A DNA stretch of 64,000 bases from positions 2,976,001-3,040,000 of the forward strand of contig CM060187.1 of the NCBI GenBank assembly GCA_030549335.1, read 5' to 3'. Numbering within the stretch: position 1 is the first letter of the stretch; the number at the start of each line of letters is the position of its first letter. Origin of the DNA: Pontederia crassipes. Taxonomy: Eukaryota; Streptophyta; Magnoliopsida; Commelinales; Pontederiaceae. Of this stretch, positions 12,286 through 23,942 are shown piece by piece. The notes below the pieces were generated by a model, which was not told where the DNA came from, ran no database searches, and saw only the letters and a list, made by a program, of their open reading frames with translations. The translations under genes and the position numbers were made by a program.

Positions 12286-12760
12286 AACGTTGCTTTTTGA
12301 TCCTTCGATGTCTGTTCTTCCTATCATTGTGAAGCAGAATTCACCGAGTGTTGGATTGTTCACCCACCAATAGAGAACGTGAGCTGGGTTTAGACTGTCG
12401 TGAGACAGGTTAGTTTTACCCTACTGATGACCGCGCCGCGATAGTAATTCAACCTAGTACGAGAGGAACCATTGATTCACACAATTGATCATCGCGCTTG
12501 GTTGAAAAGCCAGTGGCGCGAAGCTACCGTGTGTCGGATTACGACTGAACGCCTCTAAGTCGGAATCCCGACTAGCAACGCCGCCGCCGCCCCCCGTCCA
12601 CCCCCCCGACCCACAGTAGGGGCCCCCGCGGCCCCCACGGGTCCGTATCGCAGGACGCCCCCCCCCCCCCCCCCCCGCCCGAGCCGCCGCGGGGGGCCGT
12701 ATTATATATTATATATATTCGAGTTGAGTTGAATATTGCATTAGCGTTTATCGCTCGCCG
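12286..12760 (+). pseudogene. 25S rRNA 3'-end fragment (nuclear rDNA remnant)
   Basis: The stretch contains highly conserved 3' 25S rRNA blocks, such as TGTGAAGCAGAATTCACC, GTTGGATTGTTCACCCACCA, AGTACGAGAGGAACC and CGCGAAGCTACCGTG. After about 12,575 it passes into GC-rich sequence with a run of about 18 C. It then ends in AT-rich sequence resembling the tail of plant 25S. Only about 0.47 kb of the roughly 3.4 kb gene is present and there are small substitutions, so it is a dispersed fragment. Its 5' edge lies about 260 bp upstream of the NSR start codon. Confidence 0.88.
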
Positions 12761-14665
12761 ATATATTTATGTAAAAAATAAATGCAAAGAAGACAAATCT
12801 CTGAGTTTAATGTGGATATGTATTGAACTTTGTTTCATTAGTGCAATTGAATGATTAGTAAAGTGAAACATTAATTCATAAAAGTGAAAGTGATCATGAA
12901 TTTTGTAATGTACAATTATAATTATGGCAACAATGTCAATACAATATGGAGTGATGAGACAAAGAAAGATCATCAACAATGTTAATATCAATCAATTTCA
13001 TTTATCAATTATACATTATTCATCAATCATACAGATAATGAAAATTAACAATTCTATTAACTTTTAGGCTCAACATTAATGGCTGTAATCAATTGTGTTT
13101 GACTTATTCTTCAAACATAAAAACTTCAATTAAATATTTCTTTTATCTTTTAACTTATAGCTTATAATTTTTTACTTCAACCACAAAAATTGTTTCAATC
13201 ACATAAATTATTTTTATTTATTTAGTATCATTTAATTTTTAACAATTAACTTCAACTTTGAATATGGCTTCAACCACAAGTTGTTTTTACTTATTCTTTA
13301 TCTTTTAAGTTATTCTTCAATCACAAGGACTATTCTAATCATAAATATTGTTTTGAGAGCTCATTTTTTATTAATGAAACATCGTATTACTTGTATCATA
13401 TCTTCATCAATGGTGTGCACACCACAACAACTCCGTAGAGCATAGCAAAAGACCGTGCAACAAGGAAAATCATACTTTTCATTGAAGGGAGTCTTCTCAA
13501 TTTCTTAGCTATGTTATTTGTCCCATTCAGTTAGCTTTAATATTTTTACCCCGAAGGCAACATGTAATAATGGAGAATCACAACTTTCAATTTTTATCTT
13601 ATTTACTTATGATGTCTATTTGTACTTTCTTTTAATTTTCCTTACATTCAAGGATGTATGAGGCATCGATCATAATGGGATTAATATTATTATAATGAGG
13701 ATAATATCATAAATCATAATAATATAATAAGATATAGTCAATAGCATAATCATCATAATTAATTATCAATAATGTTATAAAAATACTCTTTTACCTTCAA
13801 AATCAAATTCAAAGGTGTTTTTAAAATCATTCATTCAAATTCAAATTCAAAACTCCAACGAAAATCTGATGTTTTTAAAAGTAAACTAACTATTAGACTT
13901 TTCTAAATTTTTGACATAACCTATGTGTAAATATGTTCATGCATCATATACAATATCTATTCATATTATGGGTGAGCAAATTCGGATTCGAGATCCGATC
14001 TTGGTCGTCTTGGTCCAGACCCGATTTGCCTTGAGTTTTAACTGGGACAACCAACTATAATTAATAAAAAATGTGAATATAATATTAACAAATGTTTAAT
14101 ACTATCATATAAATATAATAATAATCAATTAAATTACATATATAATAATATAAAATTATTGTATATTATTAAAATAGATTATCAATATAATATTTTTGAA
14201 TAAGTTAATATATTATGTAATACCATATTGGAACATGGTCCGAGTTTTTATAACCCAAACTCTGTCCTGACCTAGCATCGGCCGGGTCTCAAAGAATGTG
14301 CCCCAGTCCCGAACCGGTACTAGCCAATATTCAAAAATTGAGATCCAATCCTGGCCCGATGACCTAGGGGCAAGAAAAAGTTCGAGAATTCGGGCCAGTG
14401 CGAAACACATGTCCCCTGACTCATATCTATCACAAATAATTATATATAATTTAACGTGCAACGATTTATAAGTAACAAAATATTGTGGGACACATGTCCA
14501 GAACTCAAAATTTTGTTAACAACGAGTTTCAATTCAAAACTTTACAAAAGTATATGTATGAATAGAATGAATCCAATACTTGTCAAATCTAAGAGGCTCA
14601 AACCCTTATTCAACTTTATGATAGGATTTCGCTCTTATCATCTCATTCATAAATCAGGGAGCTTT
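12761..14665. other. AT-rich intergenic sequence
   Basis: No gene is recognised. Short frames only. A GC-richer patch at about 13,975-14,400 with GACCCGG-like words may be the remains of a transposon, but I found no paired ends. Confidence 0.3.
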
Positions 14666-15948
14666 TGTAACAACCCCAATTTTTTAATAGGGATATTTAA
14701 GTCATTTGGATTAAACCCTAAGAAACCTTGGACTAGACCCTATAAAAAAACCCCCAAAACTCTTCCTCTTCCCTCTTTTCTTATTTCTCTCATGTGACGG
14801 CTGCAACTTAGGAGAAGGAAAAAGGAAGAGAACAAAGAAGAAGAAGAAGAGGGCAAAGAGGATAAAGACATGGACAAGGGAAAGGGGATTCACATTGAAG
14901 AATAATATCATAGGTACATAAAGGGGATCCAAACCCCTCTCTCCCCTCTCAGTGATGCTTTTGTTTGGATTGAGAGTTTCAAGAACACCCTGTTCTTGAT
15001 CGGGATTTTGATTGAGGGTTGCATGATTTGTGTTGCATAAATATGTTAAATTCATTATTATTTTGTAATAATTATTAGGGTAGGTTTTACTTATCCAAAA
15101 ATTACAAATAATATATGGATGGAAACCCTCGAAGTCTAATTTTCACATAAATTGATTTCATATGATTTGGAGTTGTATACAAATAGTTATGATCCAAATA
15201 TCGAACTCGTGTCATGATGTCTTGAGAATTCGTGACTATTTTGTAATAATTATTTAGATAAAGTTTTCTTATTCAAAAATTATAAATATATGGATGGAAA
15301 GATCTATAAGTCTAGTTTCCATAAAAATTGATTTCATATGATTTGGAGTTGTATACAAATAGTTATTATCCAAACATCAGGCTGGTGTCATGTTGTCTCA
15401 AGTAACAACGAGACAAAATTATAAAATGTACAGTAAATTGGAAATACTGAATTAATATTTGAAATTCATTCATAAGTTAAAGGTTCATGACACCTTTCTG
15501 TGAAAATTGGAATCACCCGAAAAGAACAATTATAAGTTAAGTTATTACTATTTTAGTGACTACTGCTAGAATACATAGATGTTAAGAGATCATACTTGAA
15601 ATATATATTTATGATGTTTTATATTATTTTTCTTGACGTTTGAATATCAAAATTTAAAAATTTTGGGTGAAAGATCGAACTTCCAGGACGTTGTCCCGGA
15701 ATCGCCGTGACAGAGATGGGTGAAACCAGCACTCTGTCACGACTGTGAGAACATTGTCACGGCCGTGATGGAGTGGAACACGGCCGTGACAAAACATGCC
15801 ACGATCGTGATCGTGTGCGGATGAATTATAGGCCACTGTCATGGGCGTGATGCAACTATTACGGCCGTGACTGATCAGAATGAAAGTCAAGTTATTTTAA
15901 ACTTATTTATTTATGTTTATAGGTATGTATGGTTGTGTATTGATTGTA
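14666..15948 (+). mobile_element. Possible Ty3/gypsy-type LTR remnant, left part
   Basis: It begins TGTAACAACCCC, close to the TGTAACACCCC start common in plant gypsy LTRs. It contains a CCTATAAAAAA TATA-like box at about 14,739 and two diverged tandem copies of a roughly 180 bp unit at about 15,050-15,400. The CACTA element at 15949-22273 interrupts it. Sequence after the CACTA element (22,277 to about 24,000) may be its continuation. No matching 3' LTR end, polypurine tract or pol gene was found, so this is tentative and could be a decayed solo LTR. Confidence 0.35.
15046..15400 (+). repeat. Two-copy ~180 bp tandem repeat
   Basis: Both copies contain TTTTGTAATAATTATT near the start and the block ATTGATTTCATATGATTTGG followed by AGTTGTATACAAATAGTTAT. 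Copy one is about 15,046-15,225 and copy two about 15,235-15,400. They differ by scattered substitutions, which suggests an old duplication within the LTR-like sequence. Confidence 0.75.
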
Positions 15949-16075
15949 CACTACAAGAATTTGAGCTATTAGCTATCGATTTTAGCGACTCTATATTTCA
16001 TAGCAATATTGTCACAATTAGAGACATATTAGTAATAGATTTGGAACACATTTAGTACATCATTTCCACAAACTT

Positions 16076-17085
16076 AACTGATAATATAGTGATGCAATTG
16101 TATCCACATTAACTACAGAAATTTTGGTCACTAATATTAGTCGACATATTGTAGCCAATCTGTCCCTAAATATGTCTTAAGTATGCCTCTAATATGTCTC
16201 AAGTATGTCGCCAACGATTACACATTTACTACATATTTGGGACACGTTTAGTGCACCATCTTTAGAAATCTAGTCGACAATATAGTGACAAGTTTGTGAC
16301 CACATTAACTACAGACATTACAGTCCATAATATTAGTCAGTATATTGTAACTAATCTGTCCCTAAACTCGGACACTAATCTGTCTCTACTTTGTCTCAAA
16401 TTTTGTTGCTAACAATTACAAATTTACTACATATTTGAGACATGTTTAATGCACCATCTCCACTAGAATAACTTACAATATAATGACGACGATGAAAACT
16501 GTGACCATTAATATCAGTCAGTATATTGTAATAAATATGTAACTAATTTGTTCCTAATACTAATATGTCTGTAATCTGTAACTAATATAGTGACACAATT
16601 GTATCCATATTAACTACAGAAATTTTGGTCACTAATATTAGTCGACATATTGTAGCCAATCTATCCCTAAATAATGACACTAATATGTCTCTAATTTGTC
16701 TCAAGCATGTCGCCAATAGTTACACATTTACTACATATTTGGGACACATTTAGTACACCATCTTTAGAAATCTAATCGACAATATAGTGATAAGTTTGTG
16801 ATCACATTAACTACAGAAATAACGGTCCATAATATTAGTCAATTAATTGTAACTAATCTGTCCCTAAACTCGGACACTAATCTGTCTCTATTTTGTCTCA
16901 AATTTTGTTGCTAACAATTACAAATTTACTACATATTTGAGACATGTTTAGTGCACCATCTCCACAAGAATAACTTACAATATAATGATGACGATGGAAA
17001 TTGTGACCATTAATATCAGTCGGTATATGGTAATAAATCTGTAACCAATTTGTTCCTAACACTAATATGTCTCTAATCTGTAACT
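16076..17085 (+). repeat. Two-copy ~490 bp tandem repeat in the CACTA subterminal region
   Basis: The block starting near ATATAGTGATGCAATTGTAT (about 16,083) recurs from about 16,578, and the order of shorter words is kept through both copies. Within each copy, motifs around ACTAATATTAGTC and ACATTTACTACATATTTG are themselves repeated. Such arrays are typical transposase-binding regions of CACTA elements. Confidence 0.75.
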
Positions 17086-17644
17086 AATCTATCCCTAAAC
17101 TATGACACTAATCTGTCTCAAATTTTATCGTTAATAATTACAAATTTACTACTGACTTGCGATAATTTTTTGACAAACATTTACACTACTACTTTAGTTA
17201 TAATTTCTTTTGCTTATAACAGCTAGACGTTTGTAAAAAAATATTTTGGAATCAATAATTAATCATCAAAAGTGAAATGATTTTATTTTCTTATTTAATA
17301 ATTGAAATAACTCTTAAGATTTTTAAGGTTAATGTGAAAATTACAATAGAAAATTTAACTTTATAAATTTATGTATATTTGTGTATAATGTCATATTGAA
17401 ATTATTAATATGTGTTTGTATATGTTAATCAATGGATGCCTGTAAGATTGTTAGAAACATAAATTTATTTATTATTTCTTTCTACTTATGATAATATATT
17501 ATTATTTTAATTCTCATTTTTATTTATACATTTAATAGGACTTTCATTAGGTTGACAAGTAAATTTACAATTAGGTAAAACAATTATGGTAATATAAATG
17601 ACAAATGAAAACTAAAAGAATCTAAAACTTGGCCAATCTCATTT

Positions 17645-17908
17645 ATGTATATGTATATATGGGGAAGCGCCAACGTTGTAGGCATCTCATGCATGGATGC
17701 AGAGGACATGTTTGCTATTCGATCAAACATCCACGACTATGCAAGAAAATGTCAAATCGATCTTAAATCCCTAGTAGTTGGTAGTAATGCCTTTCGCTCG
17801 ACGATCCACACGACTATGAAGATGACGATGACGTACACCATTGAATCAACGCGTGGATTCGACAACCACACCATCTGCACTAAAGACAAGAAGGAAGCAC
17901 TCAGCTAG
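17645..17908 (+). other. Unassigned 87-codon frame inside the CACTA element
   Basis: The frame lies in less AT-rich sequence just upstream of the PYL-like fragment and may be part of the same captured material. I do not recognise the product, and it has no signal peptide, membrane segment or motif that I can name. Confidence 0.2.
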
Positions 17909-18009
17909 TCCAATGATCGCTATGCTCTGGAGAATCTTTTGAGATTTCTGAAGTCGGTGGCGTGGATCCACGAGCACGCGGTGGGATCTAACTAGTGATC
18001 GACAACGAT

Positions 18010-18330
18010 AGAGATGTGGAGACTAGGGCCTCCCGGCGATCACCAATATCATCGAGTGCCTCGAGAGCCTCGACGAGAAGTGACACATCCTGAGCTTCCG
18101 GGTCGCTGGCAGTGAGCATTGCCTGGAGAACTACCGTTCAGTGACCCCCCCTTCACATATCCAAAGAGCCTTATGTTGGGAGGAGATCGTGGTCTCGGAG
18201 TCGTACCTGGTGGAAGTATCACACTCGAACACGATGAACATTGTGTGGGAACAAGACGAACGATGTGTGGGTATTCGTTGATAACATCATTGGCCATGGA
18301 TCTCTTAGTGAATCTGAAGATCTACTCTGC
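18010..18330 (+). pseudogene. Broken PYR/PYL-type abscisic acid receptor fragment (captured)
   Basis: Translation across several frames gives GLPAITNIIECLESLDEK, a stop, then HILSFRVAGSEHCLENYRSVT, then IVVSESYLVEV and later TNDVWVFVDNIIG. This follows the order of the conserved PYL receptor core: the SGLPA gate loop, the LDDEKH latch region, the HRLKNYRSVT strand, the VVESYVVDVPEGNT strand and the FVDTVV helix. At least one in-frame stop and two frame changes make it non-coding. It lies well inside the CACTA element, so capture is the simplest explanation. PYL identity comes from family recall and not from an alignment. Confidence 0.7.
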
Positions 18331-19029
18331 ATCCATACGTCGAAACACCTACAACGCATGTGCATTTTACCTTATATATGATTATGATAAAAACAATTGA
18401 GTATACATGATAAATACTGCATGGAATTGTGACAACTAATTAATTAGTTATACAATAAACTAATGAAACTAAGAATAATTCACAATTTTTTATAAGTAAA
18501 TATTAAAAGAAACATTTTGCAAAAAATATTTTATAAGTATTCATTAATGATATAATAGATTGACAAAGTTCTAAAAAACATAGTATAATTTTAAAATAAT
18601 TTTATACTTAGTAATAAAAAATATTTTATAAACATTATTTAATTACATAAATATATTTTATGCATAATACTATATATCAGAAATAAAAAAACTTTAGTGT
18701 AAAGAATTGAACACACAACCTCTCAAACCATGTTTAGCCTGTTTTCCAATTTGATACAAAGTAAGAGATGTTGGTTATACATCCTATTTTATATTAGTTT
18801 TCTATTTCCAAGACTTTCCCACTTCCCCCTAAAAATTTCCCTCTTCTTCCCTCCCTAAAGTTTTTATGCTGCACACGATTCTTATAAAAAAATCCTCAAC
18901 CTCAAAGAAAACTCTCGATTCGAAGGATTTTCGCCTTTATTCCACTCATCGGCATCCAGCATCGTCGAACTTTCATCAGGTGCATCATTCTTCCTACCTT
19001 TTTCCGTTCATTTTTTTGCATTTCTCCAG

Positions 19030-19510
19030 TCGGCAGAGGCATTTTGGCAGGGGCCTGCACGCGCAGATCGCCGGCGACCCCAACGGTCGCTGGCGGCTGC
19101 ACGGGTGCAAGGGTCCTGTAAGGCATACGCGCAGGCTGCCGCCGGCGACCCCTGCGGTGGTCACCGGCGTGCAACCCGACTCCCTGCACACGCAGGGGCC
19201 TTAGACGGTTCCCTGCCAGCATGGCAGGGGTCGCTGGTTGCCCCTGCGCATGACCAGGACGCCCGCCGGCGACCCCTGCCATCGCTGGCAAGGTCATCTA
19301 AGGCCCTTTCGCACAAGCAGGGTGCCCACCCCTGCAGTAGTTGGCAGCTTCTGCGTGCACGTCGGCTCCCTTCACACATAGGGGTGTGCAGGGGCCTGGA
19401 TGGACCCTTCCAGCAATGACGAGATGGGTCATCTAAGGCCCTTGTGCATGAGCAGGGTGCCGTCGAGGACCCCTGCGGTCGTTGGCGGTGCACACCGGCT
19501 CCCTGAATGC
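19030..19510. repeat. GC-rich degenerate minisatellite-like block
   Basis: Words such as CGGCGACCCCTGC, GTGCAGGGGCCT and GGTCATCTAAGGCCC recur irregularly, and the block is open in several frames on both strands. This is typical of skewed repetitive DNA and not of a protein gene. Confidence 0.5.
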
Positions 19511-21402
19511 ACAGAGGCTTGTGAGTAAATATGATCTAATCCGACGCTAGATTTAAACTGTTGATGTAAATATGATGCTGTCTATTTGAGATTTTGCATA
19601 TTATGTTTAAGTTTTTTTCCTTCCACTCCTCACTGATATTGTACGCTCCTCAGCCTTGTCTCTACTGGCGATCATTTGCATTTTTCCTCGCTCAATGCCC
19701 ATCGACGACTGCATCATCTCCTCAACTCGTGTCCTCTCCTCAACTCATGTCCTCTACTGCAGACCTTCAAATCCTAGATATGTAATTTGGATTGGAATTC
19801 TTGCTTTCATATTTTTTTGAGGTAATGAGAGTACAATGTTTTTTAGTTGAAGTCCTTGCTTTCGCTATTGATATTTGATTCAGCACATTTTTAGGATTTT
19901 TTTTTGGGGGGGGGGGGTTCTTAATCCACATGTGGCACCAAATCTGAAAGATTTGAGATCTTTTTTCAAGACAGCTCTTGCTTTTTTATCTTTGGTTTGA
20001 CCTGCTCACCTTAATGAGCGCAGCCTCAAAGGTTGACTATGGCGTTTGCAGGGCCTCCGACTATTCCCTCCTCCTCGCCATCACTCTCCGCCGCTTTCGT
20101 GAACCGCAACTAAACGAATTCTATCGACGATCAGCTGAGCTCCGCTAAGTGGTATCTTTCTGCTAGGGGTGTCCGCTTGTTCTCTCCGCAATCCTCCTCA
20201 ATCCAGCTCCATGTCACAGAGGTGATCGACATATGGAGGATGAGAACTCGTCCTCTCTCTATGCTTGTCTTTTTTTCTTTTCAAATTAATCACTATCAAT
20301 TTAAATAGTCCATGCATTATTGAGTTCAGCAATTTGCCATGCTAAGAAAATAAAAAAGTAAGTAGTTTCTATCCATATATTTCCTTTACCCTGCTTTTAA
20401 TTTGCGGGAGTAAGTGTTTCTTTGATTAGGATCAATGCATATGATTTCAGATTATTTTGTCCAAATTCAAGCTGTACAAATAATAACTACATAGTGTCAC
20501 ATACAATGTCATCACTTGAGGCATGAAAATGTGTTGTAGACTAAAAGAAAAAAGTCTTATAAAAATGAAGTTATGTTACACGTAAGGTCAGATTCATAAT
20601 TAGATTCAGAATTAAATTGAGATAATTACATGCTTAATCACTAAGAGGGTGGATCAGGAAGTATCTAACAAAATTAAAAGTCTACATAGATATATAGCTG
20701 CTCAAAAAGTCATTCTATTTGCACAGATCTTTTCCTTCTTATCAATTGCATGATGCATGCAATTTTCTCTTGTGGTTGCTGCTAGAGTTAATCATCCCTT
20801 TATGCCTTGGAACATAAATATTTAATTGGCACTGGGTTTTTTCCCTTTGTCCAACCATAATACTCAAGTTGAACTAATATGATATTTGTTATGCGTGCAA
20901 TTTGATCTCAAATGTCTCCTACTAGCAGTTTCAAGAAAGCACTTTGTAAAGGACCTTTTTACCCTACGACGAATGTGAGATTTTTTTTTACTCAATTATT
21001 GGAGTTGTATCTTTTGAAATACTAATACATTGCTAGAGAATGTTAGCACTAGTAGATGTTGTATGGGGTTGATGGATGATGTATCCGGTATCCTATAATA
21101 AAGCATCATATGCACATGTTTGATGAATTTAAATCAAGTCTTGCTGCTGTTGAACTAACAATCATTGTACTTTATGTTTTTAATGCTCCAGTTGATTAGA
21201 TACTCTGGGATGTTAGTGAGCAGGTATTGTGACATTAATTTTCTATTAGTAGCCTTCATTCCTTTTGAATTGTTTGGCTTATTGGAGATTTGGATGCTAA
21301 CTCGTTCTATCCCTTCAAATTTTCTAGACATATGCACATACGGTTCTCACTAGAAAGCGTTCTCTTTCAATTACTAAAAGCTCAAGAGATGCAATTTTGC
21401 AG

Positions 21403-21693
21403 GTTTGCTCTTTCAGGCCAGCTACCTCAATTGGGAGATACCTAAGGGTATCAATCATTCATGAGCATGTTCGTAGAGAGCATTTCCAGCGACTAGTGAA
21501 TAGAATCCAGAATTGGGCAAGCGGCTGGACAGCTATGACACTTTCGCTAGCCGGCAAAACAACATTAGTGCAAAGTGTGTTTGAGGCTACTGACATGCAT
21601 GGTATAATGGCACTCTCTTTGGAGCTTGGCACTATTTTGTTTGAACTCCCACCCCTTGGCTTTGATCTTCTAGTGGGGACTTATGTCCTCTAG
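21403..21693 (+). pseudogene. L1-type LINE reverse transcriptase C-terminal fragment
   Basis: The frame GRYLRVSIIHEHVRREHFQ...RIQNWASGWTAMTLSLAGKTTLVQSV resembles the segment just after the reverse transcriptase core of plant L1-like LINEs, usually YLGVPLLHGR...LSGWK...LSLAGRVTL. It is short, surrounded by unrelated sequence, and lies inside the CACTA element. Confidence 0.7.
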
Positions 21694-22395
21694 TGTGATG
21701 TATCCATATACTCTATTTTAATTTTGTAATGAACATTTAGCTCCACTTTATCAATCGAAAAAATGATATATAAATATTTTTGTTATATTGGTTATTGTAT
21801 GTGTCATTTATATCATTGTACAATTAATAATTTGATATAAACGATATTACTGTGAAAAAAACTATTGCTAATTTGTGACTGGATTGTGACGGTTTTGAGA
21901 CAAACTACAAACTGTGAGGACCAATTTGCAATAGAAGTTAGCTACAGAATAAGGACAAATTAGTCATAAAAAAATTATAATTATTTTATCACCGTAACAT
22001 TATAGTTACTACTTAGTGACAGATTAGCTATCGATTTTGAATTCTAATATTAAGAGTTGCCACAAAATAGGGACGGATTAGGGACGACTGCAAACATAAT
22101 TAGCTACGAAAATAGGGACACATAGTTGGGTCGTAATCAGCGACGAGGTATTAGCTACAGATGTATGCTGCCCCGAATCCACAGCAAATCCGACGCTAAT
22201 ACAATTTGCGACAGTATTACCTAAAGATTTGTTATAGATTTCTTCGTAGCTAATAGCTCAAATTCTTGTAGTGGTATATGACACGTAGATACATGTAACA
22301 CATGTTTAGCCGTAATAAGGCTAAAAGATGAAGAATTATTGATAGGAATGAATGTTGTATTGCAAAGCATAATACACCTAAAGTTGAAGAAGAAT

Positions 22396-22975
22396 GTTCT
22401 CATCACTTATCAATGATGAGAAGCAAAGTCTTGCACCTATGTATATACTTCAAGGGGACCTAAGTCCGCGAAGTAAAGTCCTGCATTTGTGTATGTGCTT
22501 TTCAAGAAACAAAGTCCCTCATCAGAAAGTGTGCGTATTTTCTGGAATAAAGTCTCTCACTATTATAGTGTGCGTATTCTTTGGAATAAAGTCCCTCACT
22601 ATTATAGTGTGTGTATTTCTTGAAATAAAATTCCTCACTATTATAATGTGCGTGTTCCAAGGATGTGGCCTATGATGATATGATATGATTCTTTCAACTA
22701 TGTTAAGATAAAAAAATGTTATAAGATAAAGTAAGAATGAAAGCGAAGTTAAAGTATCTTATGACAAAGAAAGAATGTTAAGATGATGAAGTAAAAATGA
22801 AAAGTAAAGTCCTACACTTATGTATGTACTTCAAGGGGACCTAAGCCTGAGAAGTAAAGTCCTACATCTGTGTATATACTTTCTAAGGAACAATTTCCTT
22901 CATCATAAAGTGTGTGTATTTCTAAAGATGATTAGGAATAAAGTCCATCACTATTATGAAGCGTGTTCCTAAGTA
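22396..22975 (+). repeat. Nested tandem repeats after the CACTA insertion
   Basis: Three copies of a roughly 40 bp unit (ATAAAGTCCCTCACTATTAT...) lie at about 22,544-22,660. A larger unit containing CTTCAAGGGGACCTAAG at about 22,420-22,535 recurs at about 22,800-22,975. It may belong to the LTR-like sequence interrupted by the CACTA element. Confidence 0.65.
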
Positions 22976-23390
22976 TGACATGATATGGAATGAAAGTCAA
23001 GATGATATTATGTGATAAAGATGATGGATGAAGATGACACATGAATGATTAATAAAAAAAAGAAAAGAAGAATGAAATAATATTCAAAAGGTTATAAAGC
23101 AACCCTGAGAAGATGAAAAGTATGAAAGAAGTCAAGAACTAAGGATCAAGGAGTTATGAAGAAACTCCTAGAATGTATATGACAATGAATGTGAAATTGA
23201 AATAATATGTTATGTATGTGATGAATGATATGAATGTATGTTTCTATTGTATGCTACTTGCAAATGATTGATTCGAAGTAAAGCAGGTATGACATGATGT
23301 TTATGTCATATTAATATTGTATGATGAATGAATGTAAGCACAATGTATTGTCATATAAGGTTTATGATATAGTTCATAGCATGCATATTC

Positions 23391-23494
<104 letters not shown>

Positions 23495-23799
23495 CATCGC
23501 ATGTAGTATCATGTGATAGGATAGCATGGTATGCATGATCTTTATATACTCTAACTAGGAAATCCTGCACTTTGAATTTGTGCAGATAATTAAGATTAAG
23601 TGATGGATGGTAGTTCAAGCTCATGACGAAGTGTTGCACATGCTTATGATTAAATAAGTCTTATGGTTTTAGATGAATGATGAGGCAAATGATGTAATGA
23701 AGATTTAGGCATTTAATATCTTATGAAATATTAGTATACTGATTAATAGAAAGTTTTTATTTATTATGATATTTTTTCTAAATCGTTAAGTCTTCCGCT

Positions 23800-23927
23800 T
23801 GGGTTGTGTTAGGCCCCGACAGCCAGCGTAAAATCCTGTCGAATCTCATGAACATGGATCAACGAATGCGTCGTATGATCCATGTAGCCGACCCCACCTA
23901 GTGGGATAAGGCTTTGTTGTTGTTGTT
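23800..23927 (+). mobile_element. SINE-like 128 bp insertion with RTE 3' tail and perfect 15-bp target duplication
   Basis: A perfect duplication GTTAAGTCTTCCGCT occupies 23785-23799 and 23928-23942. The last ~60 bp (GTATGATCCATGTAGCCGAC...GGCTTTGTTGTTG) matches the 3' end of the RTE LINE copies in this window. The first ~70 bp (GGTTGTGTTAGGCCCCGACA...) does not match the LINE sequence just upstream of that point in the other copies. This is the architecture of a SINE borrowing a LINE tail, or of an internally deleted LINE. Confidence 0.7.
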
Positions 23928-23942
23928 GTTAAGTCTTCCGCT

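Larger units (their letters stand above)
15949..22273. mobile_element. Non-autonomous CACTA (En/Spm) DNA transposon, 6.3 kb, carrying gene fragments
   Basis: The ends are inverted repeats starting CACTACAAGAATTTGAGC, identical for 27 bases. They are flanked by a perfect 3-bp duplication GTA at 15946-15948 and 22274-22276. CACTA elements make 3-bp duplications and have CACTACAAGAA termini. Subterminal regions (about 16.0-17.1 kb and 21.88-22.25 kb) are rich in short repeated words such as CTAATCTGTCCCTAAA and GGGACGGATTAG. No TNP2-type transposase frame is visible. The interior holds a PYL-like fragment (18.0-18.33 kb), GC-rich repetitive sequence (19.0-19.5 kb) and a LINE fragment (21.4-21.7 kb). 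Confidence 0.88.

Noticed and set aside
19105..19493. Open frames of 104-131 codons on both strands
   Set aside because: They come from the GC-rich degenerate repeat inside the CACTA element and have no recognisable domain.
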